From Planctomycetota bacterium (GTDB taxonomy: Bacteria; Planctomycetota; Planctomycetia; Pirellulales; PLA5): a stretch of 64,000 bases of DNA. A program made the position numbers and the translations under genes. The DNA is taken from positions 17,853-81,852 of the forward strand of contig QEVJ01000029.1 in the NCBI GenBank assembly GCA_003576845.1. The letters are read 5' to 3'. Under the pieces are notes generated by a model. That model was not told where the DNA came from, searched no databases, and saw only the letters and a list, made by a program, of their open reading frames with translations. The stretch's first letter is position 1, and every line of letters starts with the position of its first letter. Positions 8,918 through 17,717 of the stretch are shown in pieces.

Positions 8918-10237
8918 ATGGATAGTGAAGTCTGCCTCTCCCGGCGAAGATTCCTTCAGCAGAGCGTGGTGATTGCAGGAGCCTGCCAGTGCGAGCGGCT
9001 TATTGAGACCGTAGCGGCGGAACGCATGGGGGCGAGCGACATCGTTCGCGTCGGATACATCGGCGCCGGCCGCCGGGCGCATCAGCTAATGGAACTCCCT
9101 CCGGACGCGCGGATCGTCGCCATTTGCGATGTGAACCTCGCGCGCGCCGAGAAGACGGCTGCGGCGCACGGCGCCCGCGCCTTCCAGGATTATCGCAAAC
9201 TGCTCGACGCGACCGACATCGACGCCGTCGTCGTCGCCACGCCCGACCATTGGCACGCGCTGCCGGCCATCCACGCCTGTCAGGCGGGAAAGGACGTGTA
9301 CTGCGAAAAGCCGCTGTCGCTTACCGTCGTCGAAGGCCGCCGCATGGTCGAGGCGGCTCGGAAGTACGATCGCGTGTTCCAAACGGGAACCCAGCAGCGA
9401 TCGCTCGCCGTCAACCGAGTCGCCTGCGCCGCCGTGCGCGACGGACGCCTGGGCAAGCTACGCCGGGTCGTTGCCCATAACTATCCGAGTCCTTGGGAAT
9501 GCGCTCTTCCCGGCGGGAAGCCGCCCGCTTCGCTCGACTGGAACGCATGGTGTGGCAGCGCGGAATGGAGGCCTTACCACGACGACTTGTACGAGCCGCG
9601 TGTGAAACCAGGCTGGATTTCATTTCGGCCCTATTCGGGCGGCGAAATGACGGCCTGGGGCGCCCACGGGTTCGATCAGATCCAATGGGCACTCGGCGCG
9701 GACGATTCGGGCCCCGTCGAGATCTGGACGGAAGGGGAACCCTTTGCTCCGCCGACCTATCGGAAGCCGATGCGGCGCGATGAGGGCGACGCCGCGTGTA
9801 GTCGTCCCAAAATCGTATATCGTTACGCCGACGGGACGATCGTCGCGCTCGAAGATGGTCCCGCGGGCGGGGCACGGTTCGTCGGATCGGACACAACGTT
9901 GACGATCGATCGTGGCCGCTTCGAGACCGGAGAATCCGAACTCGCGGCAGAACTCAAAGCACAATCGACTGTGGAGCCGCCGGCGCCGGCGAACTCTGAC
10001 ACCGCCGCGCATCTGGCCCATTGGATCGAGTGCATCAAGTCGCGACGGCGGCCCGTGGCGGACGTGGAGATTGGGCACCGGTCCGCGACCGTCTGCCATT
10101 TGGGGAACATTGCTCGTTGGACCGGGCGGCGGTTACGATGGGATCCCGCGAGCGAGACCTTCCCGGAAGATAAGGCCGCTCTTGCATTACTCGATCGCGA
10201 GCGACGCAAGCCCTACGAACTTCCCAGCCAAGTATGA
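8918..10237 (+). CDS. Tat-exported Gfo/Idh/MocA family oxidoreductase
   Basis: 439 residues. The N-terminus carries a twin-arginine signal (SRRRFLQQS followed by a short hydrophobic run). The Rossmann fold begins near residue 43 with VRVGYIGAGRRAHQ. The NAD(P)-binding and catalytic landmarks are VVVATPDHWHALPAI and CEKPLSLTV (Lys of the EKP motif near residue 131). The C-terminal GFO/IDH domain contains TAWGAHGFDQIQWALG. Family members oxidise or reduce sugars and inositols with bound NAD(P); exported planctomycetal members must be exported already folded with cofactor. The stop codon overlaps the start of the enolase-superfamily gene (ATGA), so the two are translationally coupled and probably act on one sugar-derived substrate. 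Confidence 0.92.
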   Translation: MDSEVCLSRRRFLQQSVVIAGACQCERLIETVAAERMGASDIVRVGYIGAGRRAHQLMELPPDARIVAICDVNLARAEKTAAAHGARAFQDYRKLLDATDIDAVVVATPDHWHALPAIHACQAGKDVYCEKPLSLTVVEGRRMVEAARKYDRVFQTGTQQRSLAVNRVACAAVRDGRLGKLRRVVAHNYPSPWECALPGGKPPASLDWNAWCGSAEWRPYHDDLYEPRVKPGWISFRPYSGGEMTAWGAHGFDQIQWALGADDSGPVEIWTEGEPFAPPTYRKPMRRDEGDAACSRPKIVYRYADGTIVALEDGPAGGARFVGSDTTLTIDRGRFETGESELAAELKAQSTVEPPAPANSDTAAHLAHWIECIKSRRRPVADVEIGHRSATVCHLGNIARWTGRRLRWDPASETFPEDKAALALLDRERRKPYELPSQV

Positions 10238-11502
10238 AGACGCTCCGCTGCGATGATTCCCGAGTTCCGAGACGCCTCAACGAAGGAAGCATTGCGCGGC
10301 GCCGGTTTCTCGCCGCGGCCGGAATCGCGATCTGTGGGTTGCCGCGACCGCTGCTTGCCGAGGAAAGTCCTGTGAAGATCGATCGTGTGGAGTTGTTCCC
10401 CGTTGCGTATCCTACGGTGGGACATTTCAAGTTTCTCTCGTCGCCGCGCGGTCGTTCGCAGCGCCCCGCCGTGATCGTCAAGGTCACCGCCGATAACGGC
10501 GTCGTCGGATGGGGGCAAAGCGTGCCGCTGCCCGCCTGGAGTTATGAGACGCTCGAAACCTCTCATATCGTTCTCCGAGACTATCTGGCACCGGTCCTTG
10601 TGGGTCGCGATCCACTTGATATCGACGGCGCCCATCGCGCCCTCGACCGAGCCTTGGCCGGTTCCTTCTCCACGGGAATGCCGATCGCCCGGGCGGGGCT
10701 GGACATTGCGCTTCACGACCTGGAAGGCCGCCTCACGGGCAAGTCGCTTGCACAAATGCTGGGTCAAAACTCATTGCCCGAGCTAACGCTAAGCTGGACG
10801 GTCAACCCGCCATCGCTCGATGCGGCGGAAGCGCTCGTCGAGGATGGATTGCGCCGCGGTTACCGCCATTTCAATATCAAAGTCGCGCCGGACGTCGATG
10901 CCGACGTGGCATTGGCCAGGGTCGTCCGCCGGCGCATCGGCGATGGTTTTCTGTGGGCCGACGCCAATGGCGGTTACGAAGTCGCTGCCGCTCTCGCTGC
11001 CGCGCCCAAGTTGGCTGATGCCGGTGTGAATGTGCTCGAAGCGCCGGTAAAGCCGAATCGCCTGCGCGGTTACCAAGCGCTTAAGAAGCTCGCCGCGATA
11101 CCGATCTACATGGACGAGGGCGTGGTCTCGCCGGTCGAACTTGAGGAGTTTATTGAGTTGGGGATGCTCGACGGCGTAGCGATGAAGCCATCCCGCTGCG
11201 GTGGGATCGCACCAGCCAGGAAACAAATCGAACTCCTGGTTGCCAAAGGCCTGCGGTGGCTCGGAAGCGGGTTGACCGATCCCGACATTTCCCTTGCCGC
11301 GAGCCTGGCGCTGTATGGAGCGTATCGCCTTGAAAAGCCGGCCGCGCTAAACGGTCCGCAGTTCCTGGCATTCGACATACTCGAGCGGCCGATCGAAGTC
11401 GTCGACGGACGCTCCAAGATTCCAACGGGTCCTGGCCTGGGAATCGACGTAGACGAGGATAAATTGCGCGAACTCGTGGCGCGTTCTCCGCGCGTCGGAT
11501 AG
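10234..11502 (+). CDS. Enolase-superfamily (mandelate racemase/muconate lactonizing type) sugar-acid enzyme with Tat leader
   Basis: 422 residues. The leader contains IARRRFLAAAGIAICGLP, a twin-arginine signal. The N-terminal capping domain is followed by the (beta/alpha)7beta barrel with the usual residues: Lys in HFNIKV (about 216), metal ligand Asp in WADANGGY (about 242), Glu in LEAPV (about 269), Asp in YMDEGV (about 293) and Lys in AMKPSRCGG (about 317). That two-lysine, three-acid arrangement fits the muconate-lactonizing/dipeptide-epimerase side of the superfamily more than the mandelate racemase side with its His-Asp dyad. Coupled by a 4-base overlap to the upstream oxidoreductase. 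Substrate unknown; a sugar acid or lactone is my inference. Confidence 0.85.
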   Translation: MKTLRCDDSRVPRRLNEGSIARRRFLAAAGIAICGLPRPLLAEESPVKIDRVELFPVAYPTVGHFKFLSSPRGRSQRPAVIVKVTADNGVVGWGQSVPLPAWSYETLETSHIVLRDYLAPVLVGRDPLDIDGAHRALDRALAGSFSTGMPIARAGLDIALHDLEGRLTGKSLAQMLGQNSLPELTLSWTVNPPSLDAAEALVEDGLRRGYRHFNIKVAPDVDADVALARVVRRRIGDGFLWADANGGYEVAAALAAAPKLADAGVNVLEAPVKPNRLRGYQALKKLAAIPIYMDEGVVSPVELEEFIELGMLDGVAMKPSRCGGIAPARKQIELLVAKGLRWLGSGLTDPDISLAASLALYGAYRLEKPAALNGPQFLAFDILERPIEVVDGRSKIPTGPGLGIDVDEDKLRELVARSPRVG

Positions 11503-11823
11503 GGCGTGACCAATCGCTTGGCAAGAAGCTCGGCTCGCCGCGGGCCGGCGCCGATCGTCCGTCGTTGAATGCCTCTTCATCGAGCAGTGAGTGGATAGAT
11601 GAGTGTAGACGCGAACGGCTACTCACCCATACCAAGTCATGCCGATACCGCGCGACAACGCCCAGCCGATCGCAAACCACGCAGTAACCGAAGTTTTACG
11701 CAACGATTACCTGCGGTGCACGGCGATCCTCGCCATGTCCGGTAGAATGTCTGGCAGGGCCGCGGTCCTCGCGGACTAGAGTGTTTCCGTGACGTCGCCG
11801 GCAATACCCGATGGAGCGCCCGC
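11503..11823. other. Intergenic region without a recognisable gene
   Basis: About 320 bases between two plus-strand genes. I see no convincing coding sequence, tRNA or strong terminator; the small open frames crossing it are GC-driven. A GGAG sits 8 bases before the next start. Confidence 0.5.
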
Positions 11824-13302
11824 ATGAGGCGAATTGCGATGTCCTCGGCAACGAGTCGAGTGGAGCCCGTAATCATCCAAGGCGGAATGGGAGTCGCCGT
11901 TTCCGGGTGGCCGCTCGCGAGGGCCGTCTCGCACGCGGGACAATTGGGCGTCGTCTCGGGCACGGCGCTCGACGTCGTGCTGGCGCGTCGGCTGCAACTG
12001 GGCGACATCGGCGGGCACATGCGTCGCGCCCTGGCAGAGTTCCCGTATCCGAGAATGGCGCAGCGGATTCTCGGCCGATATTTCGTGAGCGGCGGGTGCG
12101 GCGCGAATCGAAGATTTCTGCCGACGCGCGCACTGTCCCCGGAACCTACCCAAGAAGAGCAAGAATTGGTCGTCGCGGCCAATTTCGTCGAAGTGTTTCT
12201 AGCGAAAGAAGGACACGACGGCGTCGTCGGGATTAACTACCTAGAAAAAATTCAGACGCCGACGCTCGCTTCGCTGTTCGGGGCGATGTTGGCTCGGGTC
12301 GACTACGTGTTGATGGGAGCGGGAATTCCGCGAGCCATCCCGGGTGTGCTCGACGAACTTGCGGACGGTCACGCCGTCGAGTTGCCCCTCAACGTTCTCG
12401 GCGCGGAAGCGGACGACCATTTCGTTGCGCGGTTCGATCCGCTGCGGTTGAGTGGCGGCGCGATTCCCTGGACGGAACGCCCCAAGTTCCTGGCAATCAT
12501 TGCTTCCGCCACGCTCGCCAACATGCTCGCTCGCAAGGCCAGCGGTCGCGTCGACGGCTTCGTTATCGAAGGTCCGACGGCCGGCGGACACAACGCGCCG
12601 CCGCGCGGCCCTGCGGTATCGAACGATCGCGGCGAACCGATCTACGGCGAACGCGACGTGGTCGATCTCGAAGCGATCCGCGCCCTCGGACTGCCGTTCT
12701 GGCTGGCGGGCTCGTTCGGGTCGCCGCAGCGAATCGCCGAAGCATTGGACGCGGGAGCCGCCGGCGTTCAAGTCGGCACCGCGTTCGCATTCTGCGAGGA
12801 ATCGGGCCTCACCGCGGACATCAAACGTCGCGTCATCGAAGCTTGTCGCCGCCGCGAACTCGACGTGTTCACTGACCCCGTCGCCTCACCCACCGGTTTT
12901 CCGTTCAAGGTGCTGCGTTTGCCGGGAACGATGTCGGAGTCGGCGCAGTACGAAACGCGGCAGCGCATCTGCGATTTGGGTTTTCTCCGCCAGGCGTTTC
13001 GCCAGAACGATGGAACCGTCGGCTGGCGATGTCCGGGAGAGCCGGTCGCGACTTACGTCCGCAAGGGTGGCGCCGCCGAAGATACTTGCGGTCGCAAGTG
13101 TTTGTGCAACGGCCTGTTGGCCAACGTCGGCCTCGGGCAGCGGCGACCAAACGGTCAGTCGGAACTTCCGCTGGTCACGTGCGGCGACGACGTACCGAGC
13201 ATCGTTCAGTTTCTCAAGTCGCCGGAAGCCACGAGCTACTCCGCCGACGACGTTGTGACGCATCTGCTAGCCGGCGTTGCAGCACCGGCGACGGCATCGT
13301 GA
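11824..13302 (+). CDS. Nitronate monooxygenase-like flavoprotein (2-nitropropane dioxygenase family)
   Basis: 492 residues, cytoplasmic (no signal). The N-terminus has the FMN-barrel entry IIQGGMGVAVSGWPLARAVS, and the later strand DGFVIEGPTAGGHNAPPRG is typical of the NMO/2-nitropropane dioxygenase fold. GVQVGTAFAFCEES closes the phosphate-binding part. At about 490 residues it is longer than class I nitronate monooxygenases (about 330-380) and carries a C-terminal Cys-rich segment (TCGRKCLCNGLLANVG), as in the longer PfaD-like bacterial subgroup. Family reaction: FMN- and O2-dependent oxidation of alkyl nitronates, although the long members may have another substrate. Stands alone here, with no obvious functional neighbour. 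Confidence 0.85.
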   Translation: MRRIAMSSATSRVEPVIIQGGMGVAVSGWPLARAVSHAGQLGVVSGTALDVVLARRLQLGDIGGHMRRALAEFPYPRMAQRILGRYFVSGGCGANRRFLPTRALSPEPTQEEQELVVAANFVEVFLAKEGHDGVVGINYLEKIQTPTLASLFGAMLARVDYVLMGAGIPRAIPGVLDELADGHAVELPLNVLGAEADDHFVARFDPLRLSGGAIPWTERPKFLAIIASATLANMLARKASGRVDGFVIEGPTAGGHNAPPRGPAVSNDRGEPIYGERDVVDLEAIRALGLPFWLAGSFGSPQRIAEALDAGAAGVQVGTAFAFCEESGLTADIKRRVIEACRRRELDVFTDPVASPTGFPFKVLRLPGTMSESAQYETRQRICDLGFLRQAFRQNDGTVGWRCPGEPVATYVRKGGAAEDTCGRKCLCNGLLANVGLGQRRPNGQSELPLVTCGDDVPSIVQFLKSPEATSYSADDVVTHLLAGVAAPATAS

Positions 13303-13345
13303 ACGAGACGCGATTTAGCAAAACAAGTCGCCGACATACGCCTCG

Positions 13346-15253
13346 CTACGGTTCCCGACGATTCAGGCTGTTGGGCCAGCGTTCAAGTGAGACATCTTCG
13401 ATCGCAACCAGCGGCTTATCCGCGACAATCGGCTGTAGCAGCGCGCTCAGCACGACATCCGCGTTGTCTTTCGGCTCGACGCGGATCGCCAGAAGCGAAG
13501 TGCCTTCGTTCTGGTTCTCCTTGGATGTCGCCGGTCGGTTCGGAAGCACTTCGAACCGGGCATCCGATGGAGAGAGGATTTCCGCCCGAAGCTGCTTTCC
13601 ATCTTGGCTCAGCACCGCCGTGGCACCGCTTGCATCGACGCTCGCGGCAGTGACCATTGCCCAGCGAATGGGGCCGGTAGCCCCGGCGATTTCATCGCGC
13701 ACGTGAATGGCTCGCCGCTCGACGAGTTCCACACCGCGGCGTACCGAGCGGGCCGCGCTACGGTACGCGCGGGTCATGTCGACGACGCACGCCGCACGCC
13801 CGGCGTCACTGTGGTAGGCGATAACATCGGCGCGGTCATCGTGCTCCTGATCGCGGCCGTCGATCACGAGCGTGTTGTGGCTGTGGTTGGTGAGTCGATA
13901 GTACCGCCATCGCTGCCGACCGAAATAGCCGGGTAGGTTGTAGTCGTCGGCCCCGAGGTCGACGGCCCATCGCACGCCGGCGGCGTCGTACACGAACGAT
14001 CCGATGTCCAAATGCCCGTGGTTGGCCCGATTATCTCCGGCCTTGAATCCGACGAACGCGGCGTTTCGGTCGTCGCAATCGCCGCGCATCGTAACGACGT
14101 CCTGCTGGCTCTCGAAGAAGGCATCGCGCGGCAACTCTTGCGGTGTGGGGGCGGCTCCGCGCGGATCGTACCACACGATTTCCAGCGGAAAGAACCGATC
14201 CTGCCGCGAAGGCCGAACTTCGCGCCCTTCGGCTACGAGGCCAGAGAGCCGACGGCGATGCCACCACGCCCAAGCCGGTTCGTCGAAGGCTCGCGACAAG
14301 AAGAACATCGCGGCGGCCGGACGCGAGCCAGTGCCCCCATCCGCGTAGTTGAAATACATGCTGGTTGGCCCGATCGTGTGAATCCTGAACCAGCCGGTTT
14401 TCGACAGGCCGGGCGTCTCGTGCAAGCCGAAGTCGTCGCCGAGCGCCGACCGCAATGCCGCGATCGTCAGGCAAGTGTACGACGTGCCGTATTCCCAATA
14501 ACTCGGACCCTCTGGATACGCGCCACTCGGCCGATAGACTCCCAGACCGTGCGGCGCGCTCGCGACGGCGTATCGCACGACCTCGGCGGCCAATTCGGGA
14601 TGTTCTTCGGCTACCGCCAGTGCGCCGAGCACCATGCCGCCGTTGCAGACCTGGTTCCAATTGTTATCGCGTGCGGGCCAGCCTTTTCCGCTACGGTAAA
14701 CCACCATGCCCTCCTTCAACCCCAACTCGACAATCGCCGTGCGAATCGTGCGGCGATCGTCGGGCGGAATCGACGAGTAAAGCCAATCGTATCCAATGGC
14801 CAGCGCCGCGGTCATCTCGGCCGTGTCGAGGAAGTGCCCGGGATTCCAATCCTTGAACTTCGCCGCGACGAGCATCTCGCGAACGGCGCCGTCGACGAAC
14901 CTCCGTTCTCCGGAAAGCCGCCCGGCCATCGCCATCGCCACCACGCGCTCGATACACTTGCGGCTCTGTGCGAGCAACCGCTTGCCGTCCGGAATCTCAT
15001 ACCGGACGCTCGGCTCGTCGAGCATTCGCGCCGCGTTGACGCGGTTCTGCTCGATCAACCGGGCAAGCAGCGCTTCTGTCTCGGCCAACTCTGCAACGCG
15101 TTTCTCGTCGTCGGCCGTCCACAACAATCGCGGATGCGCGGCTCGCAGGGAACTCAGGGCTGTCGCAAGCTCGGGCGGATCGGCGAAGGCCGCATTGGAC
15201 TGCAAGATACAAACGACGAACAGCGCGTTGACGCAAAGGTGCAAACGGTTCAT
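13346..15253 (-). CDS. Secreted heparinase II/III-like polysaccharide lyase
   Basis: Start ATG at 15253 is chosen because it begins a clear signal peptide (CVNALFVVCILQ, cleavage after AFA); the frame is open slightly further upstream. 635 residues. The N-terminal half is an alpha/alpha toroid (YDWLYSSIPPDDRRTIR, NNWNQVCNGGMVLGALA, YPEGPSYWEYGTSY). The C-terminal half is the heparinase II/III beta-sandwich with NRANHGHLDIGSFVYDAAGVRW and LTNHSHNTLVIDG, which carry the conserved His residues. Such lyases cleave uronic-acid-containing polysaccharides by beta-elimination; here an algal or sulfated polymer is plausible. The gene lies between the nitronate monooxygenase-like gene and a Gfo/Idh/MocA gene. 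Confidence 0.88.
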   Translation of the reverse strand: MNRLHLCVNALFVVCILQSNAAFADPPELATALSSLRAAHPRLLWTADDEKRVAELAETEALLARLIEQNRVNAARMLDEPSVRYEIPDGKRLLAQSRKCIERVVAMAMAGRLSGERRFVDGAVREMLVAAKFKDWNPGHFLDTAEMTAALAIGYDWLYSSIPPDDRRTIRTAIVELGLKEGMVVYRSGKGWPARDNNWNQVCNGGMVLGALAVAEEHPELAAEVVRYAVASAPHGLGVYRPSGAYPEGPSYWEYGTSYTCLTIAALRSALGDDFGLHETPGLSKTGWFRIHTIGPTSMYFNYADGGTGSRPAAAMFFLSRAFDEPAWAWWHRRRLSGLVAEGREVRPSRQDRFFPLEIVWYDPRGAAPTPQELPRDAFFESQQDVVTMRGDCDDRNAAFVGFKAGDNRANHGHLDIGSFVYDAAGVRWAVDLGADDYNLPGYFGRQRWRYYRLTNHSHNTLVIDGRDQEHDDRADVIAYHSDAGRAACVVDMTRAYRSAARSVRRGVELVERRAIHVRDEIAGATGPIRWAMVTAASVDASGATAVLSQDGKQLRAEILSPSDARFEVLPNRPATSKENQNEGTSLLAIRVEPKDNADVVLSALLQPIVADKPLVAIEDVSLERWPNSLNRREP

Positions 15254-15389
15254 CCAGTCGCCTCCGGGAAAAATAAGCCGGGCCCACCCGCCGGTACGCA
15301 ATGCCGACTTTGATTCAAGCCGGCTGTCGCGCCTGTGGCGAGTCCTTCGCCGCGAGTTTGCTCCCGGGCCGGGGCACGCGGCGCCGACT

Positions 15390-16826
15390 TCAACCGACGT
15401 CCGGCAGTTCGTAACCCGCTCGCCGTGGCCGGCTGAGCAATTGGTTCGCTTCGTCGCAATTCGTGAACCGTTCGGCGGCAGAGTCCCATTTCAACGCCTC
15501 GCCGACGCGCCCGACATCGCGGACGATGTTCACGAGATGGCACAGAGTCGTCGCTCGCTGCCCAATTTCCACATCGGCGTGGCATGTCCCGCGCGACTTG
15601 ATGCACTCGATCCAGTTTTCGAGGTGATAGGCCGACTCCGCGCGGCGATTCGGGCCAGGATTGTCGGGCGAATCGATCAATTCGCGTGGATTCGCGGCTA
15701 CCTTGTTCCGATTTATCTCAAGCTTGCCCTTTTCGCCGATAAAGATCGCACCCAACCCCGGGCCGCGGTCGCCGTCGAGGTGTAGTTTCAATTCGGCGCC
15801 GTTGGCAAACCGCATCGTAATGCGCGCCCGAGGACCTTCCAACTGGGCCATAGCGTGGTACTCCGTGCCAGTATCGACGTCGCCGGTTTCGCCGACGACA
15901 GCGCCGCCGACGCTCTTTCTCGGCGCGAACTTTCCCGTCGTGCGGATCGCGGCCGGCTCTTCAAGCACGATTTCCGTGGGACCCGTGTCGTCCGTTCCGA
16001 GCGCACGATTGACCTGATCGAACGAATGCGTTCCCCAACCCGTGACGCCGAAGCACAAACCGCCGCCGTCGTAATCGCGCCAACGAGCCCATCCCGAGTG
16101 AATATCGCTCTTGTACGGCCGCAACGGGGCCTGGTTCGTCCACACGTCCCACCACGGCTCCACCGCCGCGCCGCCGCCTGCGTCCTTGTCGAGCCAAGGA
16201 AACGGCCCGACAAAGTTCGGCGCAAGTACGGTCTTGATTTTGCCGAGCGCACCGCTTTTCACCAAGTCACTGGCCCAGTTGTTGATCGGCATCGACCGCT
16301 GTTGCGTGCCGACCTGTGTCACGCGGGCGTACTTCCGGGCGGCACGAACGATTGCCCGGCCCTCGGAGATCGTCAGGCTCATCGGCTTTTCGATATACGC
16401 GTCCAGGCCAGCCTGCATGGCGATGATCGCGATCCATGCGCGGGCGTGCGTGGTGGTTTCCACCATCACGCCGTCGAGTTGCTCGCGGTCGATCATCTGT
16501 CGAAAACCGTCGTAGACGCCCCACGCGGCCCCGTTGGATAGGTCTCGGGCAAACGCTTCGGCTCGCGAGCGCATGCAATCGCACGCGGCCACGACGCGAA
16601 AGCCTTTGACGTCGGAACCTTCCTGGACGAACCGTGCTCGGCCTCCGCAGCCGATCACGCCCACGCGGACGGTCTCGCTTGGCGGGGCGCGGCCATTGCG
16701 GCCGAGCACGTGCCCCGGAATTAGCCAGGGCGCGGCCGCAGCGCCGACAAGGGCGCAGACGGCTTGGCGCCGGTTTGGGTTGCGGTTTGGCTTACGGTTC
16801 GCCGCGCGAGGTGTCGATGCTGTCAC
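15390..16826 (-). CDS. Gfo/Idh/MocA family oxidoreductase, exported
   Basis: The GTG at 16826 is preferred: AGGAGA lies 9 bases upstream, and the protein then starts with a basic n-region (NRKPNRNPNRRQAVCALVGAAAAPW) that reads as a signal, possibly a divergent Tat leader. 478 residues. Rossmann motif VRVGVIGCGGRARFV; substrate-site segments VETTTHARAWIAIIAMQAGLDAYIEKPMSLT; C-terminal domain with GWGTHSFDQVNRALGTDD. Longer C-terminal part than the 8918 gene. In this family NAD(P)-dependent sugar oxidation is usual, sometimes as the first step of redox-based glycosidase chemistry. It is divergent from the DUF1080 gene across an AT-rich promoter region. Confidence 0.9.
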   Translation of the reverse strand: MTASTPRAANRKPNRNPNRRQAVCALVGAAAAPWLIPGHVLGRNGRAPPSETVRVGVIGCGGRARFVQEGSDVKGFRVVAACDCMRSRAEAFARDLSNGAAWGVYDGFRQMIDREQLDGVMVETTTHARAWIAIIAMQAGLDAYIEKPMSLTISEGRAIVRAARKYARVTQVGTQQRSMPINNWASDLVKSGALGKIKTVLAPNFVGPFPWLDKDAGGGAAVEPWWDVWTNQAPLRPYKSDIHSGWARWRDYDGGGLCFGVTGWGTHSFDQVNRALGTDDTGPTEIVLEEPAAIRTTGKFAPRKSVGGAVVGETGDVDTGTEYHAMAQLEGPRARITMRFANGAELKLHLDGDRGPGLGAIFIGEKGKLEINRNKVAANPRELIDSPDNPGPNRRAESAYHLENWIECIKSRGTCHADVEIGQRATTLCHLVNIVRDVGRVGEALKWDSAAERFTNCDEANQLLSRPRRAGYELPDVG

Positions 16827-16922
16827 GGGACGCGATCTCCTGCGAACGTAGAGGTAGTTCGGGCGGGGCAGACATTCGGGCAACTCGATGTGGAGCGGAC
16901 GACGCGTCCGAAAAGCCCGCAA

Positions 16923-16973
16923 TTGACGGCACCGGTGGCAGTTACTAAACTGGACTTACTTTAATGCATAAAG
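16923..16973 (+). promoter_or_regulatory. Promoter with second CTTTA-N5-TAAAG operator
   Basis: TTGACG (16923-16928), 17 bases, TAAACT (16946-16951) point toward the DUF1080 gene at 17014. Immediately downstream, at the expected start site, is CTTTA-ATGCA-TAAAG (16959-16973), the same palindrome as at 8809-8823 including the preceding A. The intergenic region is shared with the divergent oxidoreductase gene, so one regulator could control both. Confidence 0.6.
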
Positions 16974-17013
16974 GTTTCCGCGGCAAGCGCGCTCACGAAT
17001 TGGGGGCCTCGCG

Positions 17014-17646
17014 ATGAGTAGTCACTTCCTGACGAAAACAGCCGTGCTGCTCCTTCTCGCGATGCCGTCGGACATCCGTGCCGCGGAGCCCGCAGCCGAC
17101 GCGGCGGACCGGCCCGTCGCCCTGTTCAACGGCAAGGACCTCACCGGCTGGAAAGCCGAAGGCCGCGCCGTTTGGGAGGTTCGCGACGGCGCCATCGTCG
17201 GCCGCCAAGGACCGGGCGGAACCGCCGGCGACCTACTGTCCGAAAAGGAATACGACGACTTCGAGTTGACCGTGACGTTCAAGGTCGAGTGGCCCGCCAA
17301 CACCGGCGTCTGGTATCGTTACCAGTCGGCCGACAAAGCGTTCCAAGCCGATATCCTCGAATACAAGCAGCCGTATGCATTGACGGGAAGTCTTTATTGC
17401 ACGGGCAAGATGTTCCTTACGACGAATCGAGACCCGAAGCTCGTCCGTCGCGAGGACTGGAACACGTTCGTAATACGCGCGGTCGGGAACGATCACGCGA
17501 TTCTGCTCAACGGAACGAAAGTCGCGGAGGTTCGCGACGACACTAGCGGCAAGGGACGCATCGGATTCCAGGTCCACGCCGGCGATGAATTCGCCAAGAT
17601 GAAGGTGTCGATCAAGCAAGTCGAACTGCGCCGCCTCGCGAAGTAG
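17014..17646 (+). CDS. DUF1080 (3-keto-disaccharide hydrolase-type) secreted protein
   Basis: 210 residues, with a signal peptide ending IRAAEP. The rest is a single DUF1080 jelly-roll (LamG-like) domain: VALFNGKDLTGWKAEG, WEVRDGAIVG, LLSEKEYDDFELTVTFKV, WPANTGVWYRY, GRIGFQVHAGDEFAKM. Several DUF1080 proteins hydrolyse 3-keto-glycosides, the partners of Gfo/Idh/MocA enzymes that make the 3-keto group. Its place divergent from such an oxidoreductase fits that pathway. Length and motifs are complete. Confidence 0.9.
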   Translation: MSSHFLTKTAVLLLLAMPSDIRAAEPAADAADRPVALFNGKDLTGWKAEGRAVWEVRDGAIVGRQGPGGTAGDLLSEKEYDDFELTVTFKVEWPANTGVWYRYQSADKAFQADILEYKQPYALTGSLYCTGKMFLTTNRDPKLVRREDWNTFVIRAVGNDHAILLNGTKVAEVRDDTSGKGRIGFQVHAGDEFAKMKVSIKQVELRRLAK

Positions 17647-17717
17647 TCCCGCGCATCGCGGCGTTTCGGCAGCGGCGAAAGCGTCGCGAGCCTCGGACTG
17701 GCAAACGTGAGGGTGCG

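Noticed and set aside
14012..15313. 433-codon open frame antisense to the heparinase-like gene
   Set aside because: Mirror of the real gene; composition is Arg/Ala-rich and without motifs.
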